This document shows, in pieces, positions 7,471 through 15,388 of a stretch of 64,000 bases of DNA. Both the position numbers and the translations under genes were made by a program. Position 1 is the first letter of the stretch. Every line of letters starts with the position of its first letter. Under the pieces are notes generated by a model. The model saw nothing but the letters and a program-made list of their open reading frames with translations. It was not told the origin of the DNA and ran no database searches. The stretch is from the NCBI RefSeq assembly GCF_011682235.2, contig NZ_CP076718.1, positions 3,143,868 to 3,207,867 on the forward strand, read 5' to 3'. Source of the DNA: Rhodocaloribacter litoris. GTDB lineage: Bacteria > Bacteroidota > Rhodothermia > Rhodothermales > ISCAR-4553.

Positions 7471-9633
7471 TCAGAGGGATCCGCCCGTGACGCGCAGGAG
7501 CTCCTCGATCGACGTGTCGCCCATCTTGACCACCTCGCGGGCGGAGTCCTGCAGCGTCAGCATGCCTTCCTTGACGGCCTGGTCCCGGAGCGCCTCCTCG
7601 TCGATCATGTCTTCGGCTTCCATGATCATGCTCCGGATCGTTCGGGAGAAGAGCATGGCCTCGGCAACGGCCCGGCGGCCCTTGTAGCCGGCGCCCCGGC
7701 AGGTTTTGCAATGCGGGTCGTTCCCCGGCCGGTAGAAGGTCGTCGCCGCGATCTCTTCCGGTTTGAAGCCCAGATGCCCGAGGAGGTCGTGGTCGAGGTC
7801 CGTGTCCACCGTCTTGCAGGTGGGGCAGAGCTTGCGGATGAGCCGCTGCGCCACGACCAGGTTGATCGCGTACGCGATCAGAAACGGCTCCACCCCCATC
7901 TTGTAGAGCCGGCTGACCGCACTCGGGGCGTCGTTCGTGTGCAGCGTCGAAAACGTCAGGTGCCCCGTGTTGGCCAGCTTGATCGCCAGCTCGGCCGTGG
8001 CCCGGTCGCGCATCTCCCCCACCATGACGATGTCCGGGTCGTGCCGCAGAATGGCCCGCAGCGCCCCCTCCAGGTCGAGCCGGTGACTGAGCTTGATCTG
8101 CCGCACGCCCTTGATGATGTACTCGACGGGGTCCTCGACCGTCAGCACGTTGACCTTGGGGCTGATGACCTGGTGGAGGGCCGCCACGAGCGTGGTGCTC
8201 TTGCCCGAGCCGGTCGGGCCGGTCAGGATGACCATGCCGTGCGGCTCGCGGATGGCGGCGTTGAAGCGTTTGAGGGCGACCTCCAGCATGCCGAGTTCGC
8301 GCAAGTCGGTGAGGACCTTGCGGTCGTCGAGGACGCGGATGACGATGCTTTCGGCGCGGATTTCCTGGGCGGCGGAGGCGATCGGGAGGACGGAGACGCG
8401 GAAGCGGATGAGGGCGCCGTCGATCCAGCGCTGGATGAAGCCGTCCTGCGCGATGTCCCGGTCGAAGCGGTCGACGCCCGCGGCGTTGTCCTTGGCGACG
8501 GCCAGGAAGGCTTCCGGATGGATGCGCTCTTCGGTGTGCCAGCGTTTCAGCTCGCCGTCGATGCGGAAGTGGATCTCGATCTGCCGGTCGGGGTTGGGGT
8601 AGATGTGGATGTCCGAGGCGCCCTGGTGCACGGCATCGACGAGGGCGGCCTCGAAGAGGTTGATGAGGGAGGAGCGGCTGATTTCGGCTTCGAGGGCCTC
8701 CTCGTCGATCAGCTCGTTCTGCCGGTCCTCGTAGCTCATCCCCAGGTCGAAGGCCATGGGGTCTTCGTTGAGGCGTTCGAGGAACTCGTTCTTGCCCAGG
8801 AACGCCTGCGTGATGAGCGAGGTGATGACCGACTCGGGGGCGTAGCGAAGCTCGAACCGCCGGACCGCCAGCTGCTGCAGGAGGTGGTTGACCTCGGGCC
8901 GGGCGGGGTCGTTCGTGGCAAAGATCCAGCGCAGCTCGCCCCGGTAGGGCTCCTTCTCCTGGGCCACGGGCAGCACGAAGAGGTCGATCATCTGATCCCA
9001 CTGCTCCTCCGTGAAGACTTCGTTGATCCCCCGGAGGAACTGCAGGGTTTCGTCTTCGCGGAGCTGGATCTCTTCGAAGGCGTAGACGCGGGCCGCCACG
9101 GCATAGAGGCGCTCCCGGTCGAGCTCCTTGTCGCGGGTCAGCACGCGCCACAGCGGCGTCTTGACGCCTTCGCGGCGCATGCGTTTCCACTGTTCGAGGG
9201 CCAGACGGACCTTCTTTTCCGGGACGATGCCCTGGGCCATCAACTGCGTCACCACGCGGTCCCGGCGAACCAGCATGGCAAACTCGTCGCCCGGGTCGGC
9301 CGGCGCCGGGTGACGCGGGTAGGGCGGTCGCGGCGGGGCCACCGCCGCCGGCGCGGCGCCGGGTGCCTCGGGCTCCACATCGACCGGATAGCCGTCGCCG
9401 CCGGCCTCCAGGTCGGCGTCCGGTGAGGGGCCGGGTTCCCGCTCGAACGAGGGGGGCGGTTCCAGGTAGACCGCTTCGGTGTCGGCGAAGAGATCGTCGT
9501 GCCGGGCCGGAGCCTCATCCGCCAGCTCATAGGACTCCGGAGCCTCCGGTGCCGAGACCGTGGCGTTGTCCAGCAGGCGCTGTATTCGCCGAAACTGCTG
9601 GCGAAAACTGAAACTCTCCGTTTTTTCTCTCAT
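7471..9633 (-). CDS. GspE/PulE/PilB-type secretion or pilus assembly ATPase
   Basis: 720 residues. Hexameric cytoplasmic ATPase for type IV pilus extension or type II secretion. A variable, acidic and proline-rich N-terminus (to about residue 130) precedes an N1/MshEN-like region and the motor. Walker A GPTGSGKSTT is near residue 471, the Asp box and Walker B region DPDIVMVGEMRD near 525, and a tetra-cysteine zinc module (CPTC near 604, CKTC near 641) marks the GspE/PilB subgroup as opposed to PilT. Start ATG at 9633 gives MREKTES; the longer open frame upstream lacks support. No other pilus gene is adjacent, so pilus versus secretion role cannot be decided here. Confidence 0.88.
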   Translation of the reverse strand: MREKTESFSFRQQFRRIQRLLDNATVSAPEAPESYELADEAPARHDDLFADTEAVYLEPPPSFEREPGPSPDADLEAGGDGYPVDVEPEAPGAAPAAVAPPRPPYPRHPAPADPGDEFAMLVRRDRVVTQLMAQGIVPEKKVRLALEQWKRMRREGVKTPLWRVLTRDKELDRERLYAVAARVYAFEEIQLREDETLQFLRGINEVFTEEQWDQMIDLFVLPVAQEKEPYRGELRWIFATNDPARPEVNHLLQQLAVRRFELRYAPESVITSLITQAFLGKNEFLERLNEDPMAFDLGMSYEDRQNELIDEEALEAEISRSSLINLFEAALVDAVHQGASDIHIYPNPDRQIEIHFRIDGELKRWHTEERIHPEAFLAVAKDNAAGVDRFDRDIAQDGFIQRWIDGALIRFRVSVLPIASAAQEIRAESIVIRVLDDRKVLTDLRELGMLEVALKRFNAAIREPHGMVILTGPTGSGKSTTLVAALHQVISPKVNVLTVEDPVEYIIKGVRQIKLSHRLDLEGALRAILRHDPDIVMVGEMRDRATAELAIKLANTGHLTFSTLHTNDAPSAVSRLYKMGVEPFLIAYAINLVVAQRLIRKLCPTCKTVDTDLDHDLLGHLGFKPEEIAATTFYRPGNDPHCKTCRGAGYKGRRAVAEAMLFSRTIRSMIMEAEDMIDEEALRDQAVKEGMLTLQDSAREVVKMGDTSIEELLRVTGGSL

Positions 9634-9860
9634 ACCAGGCACTCCAGCGGCGCATCTCACCCGGACGCCCCCGGGGGCAGGGGCGGGGAAGCTTCGCCCT
9701 GTGTATCGGCGCGGACAGGGCACAGTTAAGCCTGGAATGCCAGTCTCGCGCCGGGACGGCGGCTTCGTCACATTTGCCCGGGGATGGCGGGTTGCATCCC
9801 GGGGCGCCCGGGCGCGTACGAAGCGACACGCACGGTTTCATCTTTTTTTTCGCTACGGCT

Positions 9861-10124
9861 ATGCCCTGTCTGCTTGCTCTTCTGGCACTGTTCGTGCCGC
9901 GCCTCGTCATCCTGGGGCTCTGGTTCTTCACCCGCTGGTTCGAAGGACTTTTCGACACCCTCCTCTGGCCGGTTCTGGGCTTCCTTTTCGCTCCCACCAC
10001 CCTGCTCTGGTACAGCGTGGTGCAGAACGTGTATGACGGCACCTGGGGAACGCTTCAGATCATCGTCCTCGTCATTGCCGTCATGATCGACTTTTCGCCC
10101 TCCGCCGGCAGGCGGAAAAAATAG
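9861..10124 (+). CDS. Small integral membrane protein, unknown function
   Basis: 87 residues with three likely membrane segments: MPCLLALLALFVPRLVILGL, a central stretch around LLWPVLGFLFAPTTLLWY, and IIVLVIAVMIDF, then a basic tail GRRKK. Start ATG at 9861 is the first that leaves a membrane-like N-terminus. I do not recognise a function. It is divergent from the ATPase gene and followed by a promoter region for the thioesterase. Confidence 0.65.
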   Translation: MPCLLALLALFVPRLVILGLWFFTRWFEGLFDTLLWPVLGFLFAPTTLLWYSVVQNVYDGTWGTLQIIVLVIAVMIDFSPSAGRRKK

Positions 10125-10213
10125 GCCAGGTTCGTGAACGGGAGCCTTGCGCGGCGCAACGGCGGATCCCTTCCCTTCGCAATCCGCCTTCCCCGCATCC
10201 TTTGGACCCGCCC

Positions 10214-10247
10214 TTTGAGAAAGTTCGGCGCCGAACGCCTATCTTTC
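10214..10247 (+). promoter_or_regulatory. Promoter with palindromic operator, upstream of acyl-ACP thioesterase
   Basis: TTTG at 10214-10217 and TATCTTTC at 10240-10247, separated by 22 nt, close to the Bacteroidota -33/-7 pattern. The spacer contains a perfect 14-bp palindrome, GTTCGGCGCCGAAC (10223-10236), placed where a dimeric repressor would block polymerase. The regulator is unknown. Confidence 0.45.
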
Positions 10248-10283
10248 CGGAGGGTTTTGTTCGTCCGTCGATGCTCGCCTACC

Positions 10284-11060
10284 ATGCCGCCGTCCGCCGA
10301 TCCGTGGCAGGAGACGTTTCGTGTTCGCTCCTATGAAGTGGAGCCGGGGGGGCATGCCTCGGTGCAGACGCTCTGTCACTACTTCGAGGAAGCCGCCGGC
10401 AACCATGCGCAGGCGCTGGGTCTTTCGGTGGAACAGCTCGCCTCGCAGGGCCTGACGTGGGTTCTCTCCCGCCTGCACGTGCAGGTGGCGGCGTTTCCCC
10501 GGTGGCGGGACACGGTGCGCGTGACGACGTGGCCTTCCGGCCAGAACGGCCTCTTCGCCCTGCGCGAGTTTCAGGTCCACGACGAGGGCGGGCGGCTGCT
10601 GGCACGGGCAACGAGCGGGTGGGTGATGATCGATGTGCAACGGCGGCGCCCCGTGCGGCTCCCCGGCTTCCTCCGGGCCTACCTCTTCCCCCGCCCCGAC
10701 CGGGCCGTCGAGGACGACTTCACCCGCCTCCGGCCGCCTCCGGACGGCTACGAACGGGCGCGTCGCTTCCACGTCCGCTACAGCGACCTCGATCTCAACC
10801 GCCACGTCAACAACGTGCGCTACGTGGAGTGGGCCGTCGAGACGCTGCCGCCGGCGTTCCTCGAAACGCACCGGCTCGCCGGGCTGGAGATCCACTTCCG
10901 GGCGGAGACCGGATACGATGCCGCCGTGATCGCCGAGGCGGCATCCGACGCGGCGGCCGGCACCGGAACCGGCTTCTGGCACCGCCTCCGGCGCGAGGAC
11001 GACGACCAGGACGTGGCCGTGGCCCGGACCCGCTGGCGGCCCGCTGCCCCTTCGGACTGA
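10284..11060 (+). CDS. Acyl-ACP thioesterase (FatA/FatB-like, double hotdog)
   Basis: 258 residues. Hydrolyses acyl-ACP to free fatty acid, ending chain elongation. The N-terminal hotdog has a FEEAAGNHAQALG segment; the C-terminal hotdog has RYSDLDLNRHVNNVRYVEW near residue 165-180, where the Asn/His of DLNRHVNN correspond to catalytic residues of FatA/FatB-type enzymes. Start ATG at 10284. It heads a plus-strand run with mscS (23 bp later) and the SCP2 gene, suggesting a membrane-lipid related operon. Confidence 0.87.
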   Translation: MPPSADPWQETFRVRSYEVEPGGHASVQTLCHYFEEAAGNHAQALGLSVEQLASQGLTWVLSRLHVQVAAFPRWRDTVRVTTWPSGQNGLFALREFQVHDEGGRLLARATSGWVMIDVQRRRPVRLPGFLRAYLFPRPDRAVEDDFTRLRPPPDGYERARRFHVRYSDLDLNRHVNNVRYVEWAVETLPPAFLETHRLAGLEIHFRAETGYDAAVIAEAASDAAAGTGTGFWHRLRREDDDQDVAVARTRWRPAAPSD

Positions 11061-11083
11061 CCGACCACCAGACCGCTTGCGTC

Positions 11084-11941
11084 ATGGATACGACCTGGGT
11101 TCAAACGATGCTCGATCTCGTCACGGCCTATGCCCTCAACGTCATCGGCGGGGTGCTGTTGCTCATCGGCGGGTGGGTGGTGTCGAAATGGGTGCACCGC
11201 GGCGCGGCCCGGAGCCTCGACCGGACCCGGCTCGACCCGACGCTCGCCCGGTTCTTTGCCAATGCGGCGCGCTGGCTCGTGCTCATCTTTGCCGTGCTGG
11301 CCTCGCTCGAGCTCTTCGGCGTGCAGACGACGAGCTTCATCGCCGTGCTCGGAGCGGCCGGGCTGGCCGTCGGCCTCGCTTTTCAGGGCACCCTGTCGAA
11401 CTTTGCCGCCGGCGTGCTCCTGCTCATCTTTCGTCCCTTCCGCGTCGGCGACGCCGTCCGCATTGCCGGGCAGACGGGCAAGGTCGAGGAGATCGATCTG
11501 TTCATGACCAAGCTGGATACGTTCGACAACCGCCGGCTGATGATCCCCAACAGCAAGATCACCGGCGACGTCATCGAGACGATCACGTTCCATCCGATCC
11601 GTCGTGCGGACGTGGCCGTGGGCACCGAGTACGCGGCCGACCTGGACCGCGTCCGCAGCGTGCTCGAACGGGCGGCCGCCTCGGTCGAAGGGGCCCTCGA
11701 CGACCCGCCCCCGCAGGTCGTGCTCACGGGACTCGGCGCCTCGTCCATCGACTGGGAGGTGCGCCTCTGGGCTCCGACGTCCGACTTCCTGGCCGTTCGG
11801 CAGGCCGCCCTGCGTGCCGTCAAGCAGGCCCTCGACGAGGCCGGCATCGGGATCCCCTTCCCGCAGATGGACGTGCACCTCGATCCGGCGGATACCCGCC
11901 CGGCGACACGGCCCCCCGGACCCGCCGGCGAGAAAACCTGA
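11084..11941 (+). CDS. Small-conductance mechanosensitive channel, MscS family
   Basis: 285 residues, the size of E. coli MscS. Three N-terminal membrane segments: NVIGGVLLLIGGWVVSKW, a middle one around WLVLIFAVLASLELFGV, and the pore-lining helix GAAGLAVGLAFQGTLSNFAAG, rich in Gly/Ala as expected. This is followed by the beta domain (RPFRVGDAVRIAGQTG) and the conserved IPNSKI. Protects the inner membrane against hypo-osmotic shock. It lies 23 bp after the thioesterase gene and 43 bp before the SCP2 gene. Confidence 0.93.
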   Translation: MDTTWVQTMLDLVTAYALNVIGGVLLLIGGWVVSKWVHRGAARSLDRTRLDPTLARFFANAARWLVLIFAVLASLELFGVQTTSFIAVLGAAGLAVGLAFQGTLSNFAAGVLLLIFRPFRVGDAVRIAGQTGKVEEIDLFMTKLDTFDNRRLMIPNSKITGDVIETITFHPIRRADVAVGTEYAADLDRVRSVLERAAASVEGALDDPPPQVVLTGLGASSIDWEVRLWAPTSDFLAVRQAALRAVKQALDEAGIGIPFPQMDVHLDPADTRPATRPPGPAGEKT

Positions 11942-11984
11942 TTTGAAAGGAGCCGAACCCGTCATCCACAACCCGGAGCGAGCC

Positions 11985-12314
11985 ATGGCCATCGAAACCC
12001 TGCAAGACCTCTTCGAAGCCTACAAAGCGAACTTCGTCCCGGCGCGGGCCGAAGGCATCGAGGCCACCTTTCAACTGCATCTCAGCGGGGAAGGGGGCGG
12101 CGACTACGTCCTCCGCGTCCAGGACCAGGAACTGACCATCGAGGAAGGCGTGGCCGAGAACCCGACGACGACGCTCAAAAGCTCGGTCGAGGACTGGATC
12201 AACCTGAGCCTGGGCAAGGCCAACCCGATGACGTTGATGATGACCGGCCGGCTCAAGGTCAGCGGTTCCATCCCCATGGCGACCAGGTTCCAGTCGATGT
12301 TCCGCACGGGTTGA
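11985..12314 (+). CDS. SCP2 sterol-binding-domain protein
   Basis: 109 residues, a single SCP2-like lipid-carrier domain. The fold is indicated by the EATFQLHLSGEGGGDYVL strand region, the DWINLSLGKANPMTLMMTG segment and the RLKVSGSIPMATRFQSMF C-terminus. Bacterial stand-alone SCP2 proteins bind hydrophobic ligands, but their roles are poorly defined. It is the third gene of the thioesterase-mscS run. Start ATG at 11985; a GGAGC-type ribosome site lies about 15 nt upstream (CGGAGCGAGCC). Confidence 0.8.
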   Translation: MAIETLQDLFEAYKANFVPARAEGIEATFQLHLSGEGGGDYVLRVQDQELTIEEGVAENPTTTLKSSVEDWINLSLGKANPMTLMMTGRLKVSGSIPMATRFQSMFRTG

Positions 12315-12325
12315 GGGCGTGGCGC

Positions 12326-13684
12326 TCAGGCGCGCATGCGCTGGTGCTTGCGGACGATGCGGAAGGCCATCTCCAGGGCCTGTTCCCCGTTGAGGCGGGG
12401 ATCGACGTGCGACTTGTAGGCGCGCTCGAGGTCCGCCTCGTCGAGGCCGCGGGCCCCGCCGATGCACTCGGTCACGTCCTCCCCGGTCAGTTCGAAGTGG
12501 ACGCCTCCGAGGTGCGTGCCCATCGCCGCGTGGATGTCGAAGGCCTGTTCGAGTTCGGCCAGGATGTTCTCGAAGCGGCGGGTTTTGAGGCCCGACTCGG
12601 TGGTTTCGGTGTTGCCGTGCATGGGGTCGCAGCACCAGAGCACCATGCGGCCGGTGGCCCGGACGGCTTCGATGAGGGGGGGGAGGCAGTCGCCGATCCG
12701 GTCGGCGCCGAAGCGGGTGATGAGCGTCAGCCGGCCCGGTTCGTCGTCCGGGTTGAGCCGGTCGAGGAGGTCGCACAGCCAGGAGGGGGTCATGTCGGGC
12801 CCGACCTTGAGGCCGATCGGGTTGGCGATCCCGCGGGCGTATTCGACGTGGGCGCCGTCCGGCTGCGCCGTGCGCATACCGATCCAGGGGAAGTGTGTCG
12901 AGAGGTTGTAGGCGCCGGGGCGGTGGGCCACGAAGCGGGTCAGCGCTTCCTCATAGGGCAGCAGGAGCGCCTCGTGGCTCGTGTAGAAGGTGACCCGTTC
13001 GAGGGCGTGCAGCGGGGCGTCCGAGACGGTTTCCATGAAGCGGATGGCCTCGGCGATGGCGTCGACGATGTGGCGATAGTCGGCGGCCAGGGGGGAATGC
13101 TGGACGAAGTCGAGGTCCCAGTATTCGGGGTGGTGCAGGTCGGCGAAGCCGCCTTCGGCCAGGGCGCGGATGAAGTTGAGCGTGAGCGCCGAGCGGCTGT
13201 AGGCTTCGAGCATGCGCCGGGGATCGGGGCGCCGTTCGTCGGCGGAGAAGCCGGGTCCGTTGATGATGTCGCCCCGGTAGCTGGGCAGCGACCGGCCGTT
13301 GCGCGTCTCGACGTCGGCCGAGCGGGGCTTGGCATACTGGCCGGCCAGGCGCCCGACGCGGACGATGGGCAGGCGCAGCCCGTAGACGAGCACCAGGCTC
13401 ATCTGCAGCAGCACCTTGAGCCGGTTGGTGATGACGGCGGCGCTGCATTCGTCGAAGCGTTCGGCGCAGTCGCCGCCCTGGAGCAGGAAGCGCCGGCCGG
13501 CGGCGGCTTCGGCCAGCTGCTGTTTCAGGCGTTCGACCTCCCACGAGGTCACCAGCGGTGGCAGGGCGGCCAGGTGGGCCCGTACCGTCTCCAGCGCTTC
13601 CGTATCCTCGTAGTCGGGTTGTTGCAGGGCCTCCCGGTCCCGCCAGGAGGCCGGGTGCCAGTCTCGAACGGAAGGAACGACCAT
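12326..13684 (-). CDS. 3-deoxy-7-phosphoheptulonate synthase, class II (plant-type DAHP synthase)
   Basis: 452 residues. First enzyme of the shikimate pathway, joining phosphoenolpyruvate and erythrose 4-phosphate. Class II features seen: LLQGGDCAERFDEC near residue 66, VRVGRLAGQYAKPRS near 110, SYRGDIINGPGF, WIGMRTAQPDGAHVEYARGI, KVGPDM, and VLWCCDPMHGNT near 345. Length and motifs exclude the class I AroFGH type. It converges on the SCP2 gene with 11 bp between them and has no aromatic-pathway neighbour. Confidence 0.94.
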   Translation of the reverse strand: MVVPSVRDWHPASWRDREALQQPDYEDTEALETVRAHLAALPPLVTSWEVERLKQQLAEAAAGRRFLLQGGDCAERFDECSAAVITNRLKVLLQMSLVLVYGLRLPIVRVGRLAGQYAKPRSADVETRNGRSLPSYRGDIINGPGFSADERRPDPRRMLEAYSRSALTLNFIRALAEGGFADLHHPEYWDLDFVQHSPLAADYRHIVDAIAEAIRFMETVSDAPLHALERVTFYTSHEALLLPYEEALTRFVAHRPGAYNLSTHFPWIGMRTAQPDGAHVEYARGIANPIGLKVGPDMTPSWLCDLLDRLNPDDEPGRLTLITRFGADRIGDCLPPLIEAVRATGRMVLWCCDPMHGNTETTESGLKTRRFENILAELEQAFDIHAAMGTHLGGVHFELTGEDVTECIGGARGLDEADLERAYKSHVDPRLNGEQALEMAFRIVRKHQRMRA

Positions 13685-13766
13685 CTTCTAGAGCGTTGCA
13701 GTGTTTGGGTTTCGGATCCCGCAGGACCCCGGCGGCCGGTGGGCCGGCGCACGGACGCGCCGTCGT

Positions 13767-14726
13767 TCAAGCGAGGATGTTGCGGAGGGTGGCCAGGCTC
13801 ACGTTGCGCCCGGAGAGGAGGACGACCACCGGCCCGGCGGGGGGAGGCACGTCGCCGGCGAGGCAGGCGGCCACGGTGACGGCGGCGGAAGGCTCGACGA
13901 GGTAGCGGTGGTGGTCGAGCATCCATCGAACGCCTTCGCGGAGGTCTTGCTCCGGGACCAGGGCGACGTGGTCCACCCGGTCCCGGAGCACCGCGAACGG
14001 CAGCACGCCGAGCCCCCCTTCCAGGCCGCCGGCCACCGTCTCGACGGGCGGCATCTCGGTCACGGCCGCGCCGCGTTCGAGCGAGCGCAGGAGGGCCGGC
14101 GAGGCCGCGAGCTGGCAGGCGACGAGCCGGGCGTCCGGCAGCCGTTCTTTCACATAGAAGCCGAAGCCGCCGGCAAGCCCGCCGCCTCCGACGGGCAGGA
14201 GGAAGGTGCGTGCTTCCGGCACGTCGGCCAGCACTTCGGCGGCCACGGTACCCCCGTTGCCGGCCATGACGTGCGGGTCGTCGTAGGCGCTGAGGAAGGG
14301 CAGGCCCGCCCGCGCCGCCTCCTGCCGTGCCCAGGCTTCGGTGGCATCATAGCCGGAAAAGGCCGACCTTACGACGCGGGCGCCCAGCGCCTCGATCGCC
14401 CGGAGCTTGGCCTCGTCCACGCCGGCGGGGACATAGATCGTCGCCGGAATGCCCAGCCGGTGGGCGGCATGGGCCAGCCCGATGCCGTGGTTCCCGGCCG
14501 AGCAGGTAGCCACCCCGTGCCGGCGGTCGGCTTCGGACAGCTTCGAGAGCGCGAAGAGGGCCCCCCGTACCTTGAACGAGCCGGTCAGTTGCAGGCATTC
14601 GAGCTTGAGGTAGACGGGCACGCCGAGCCGCGCCGAGAGCAGGGGGGCGGGCTCCACCGGCGTCCGGCGGACCTGCCCGTCGAGGAAGGCGACGGCCTCG
14701 TCGATCAGGCCCAGATCGAGTGTCAT
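13767..14726 (-). CDS. PLP-dependent threonine/serine dehydratase-like enzyme
   Basis: 319 residues, fold type II PLP enzyme lacking an ACT regulatory domain, so closer to catabolic threonine/serine dehydratases or serine racemase than to biosynthetic IlvA. The PLP lysine is in QLTGSFKVRGAL near residue 50, the substrate loop is SAGNHGIGLA near 77, and the phosphate-binding glycine run is PVGGGGLAGG near 175. Start ATG at 14726 is 33 bp from the divergent coaE start. Exact substrate cannot be set from sequence. Confidence 0.85.
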   Translation of the reverse strand: MTLDLGLIDEAVAFLDGQVRRTPVEPAPLLSARLGVPVYLKLECLQLTGSFKVRGALFALSKLSEADRRHGVATCSAGNHGIGLAHAAHRLGIPATIYVPAGVDEAKLRAIEALGARVVRSAFSGYDATEAWARQEAARAGLPFLSAYDDPHVMAGNGGTVAAEVLADVPEARTFLLPVGGGGLAGGFGFYVKERLPDARLVACQLAASPALLRSLERGAAVTEMPPVETVAGGLEGGLGVLPFAVLRDRVDHVALVPEQDLREGVRWMLDHHRYLVEPSAAVTVAACLAGDVPPPAGPVVVLLSGRNVSLATLRNILA

Positions 14727-14759
14727 GAATCGCTTTTCAACCTTGTCCTGTATCACGGT

Positions 14760-15383
14760 ATGGTGAAAACCCTCGGCGTCACCGGCGGGATCGGCAGCGG
14801 CAAGACGACCGTGTGCCGGATGCTCGAAGCCCTCGGCGCCCGTGTCTTCTACGCCGACGATGAGGCCAAGCGCATCATGGCCGAGGACCCGGCGGTCCGG
14901 GCCGAGCTGGTCGACGCGTTCGGCCCGGCCAGCTACGACGCCGCAGGGCGACTGAACCGGGCCTACCTGGCGCAGCAGGTCTTCGGGGACGAGGCGAACG
15001 TCGCCCGGATCAACGCCATCGTGCACCCGCGCGTCTACGCCGCCTTCGAGCAGGCCCGGCGCCGGGCGGAGGCCGACGGCGTCCCGCTGCTCGTCAAAGA
15101 AGCCGCCCTCATCTTCGAGACCGGCGGCGACCGCCACCTCGACGCCGTGGCCGTGGTCGATGCGCCCGTGGAGGAGCGCATCCGCCGGGTGGCGGAACGC
15201 GACGGTGCGACCCCCGGGCAGGTGCGGGCTCGCATGGCACACCAGTTGCCGCCCGAAGAACTCCGGCGCCGCGCCGACTTCGTCATTGAGAACGACGGCG
15301 ACCTGGCGCACCTCCGCCGGCAGGTGGAACGGCTCTATCGTACCATGACCGGCCGGCAGACCGGGGCGCCGGGGACGGGCTGA
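14760..15383 (+). CDS. coaE: Dephospho-CoA kinase
   Basis: 207 residues, typical length. Phosphorylates the 3'-OH of dephospho-CoA in the last step of coenzyme A synthesis. The P-loop GVTGGIGSGKTTVCRML starts at residue 6; YADDEAKRIM, NAIVHPRVY and KEAALIFETGGDRHLD follow in the expected order. The initiator ATG at 14760 gives MVKTLGVTGG. Divergent from the PLP lyase and convergent with the esterase, which ends 5 bp after it. Confidence 0.95.
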   Translation: MVKTLGVTGGIGSGKTTVCRMLEALGARVFYADDEAKRIMAEDPAVRAELVDAFGPASYDAAGRLNRAYLAQQVFGDEANVARINAIVHPRVYAAFEQARRRAEADGVPLLVKEAALIFETGGDRHLDAVAVVDAPVEERIRRVAERDGATPGQVRARMAHQLPPEELRRRADFVIENDGDLAHLRRQVERLYRTMTGRQTGAPGTG

Positions 15384-15388
15384 CCGCT

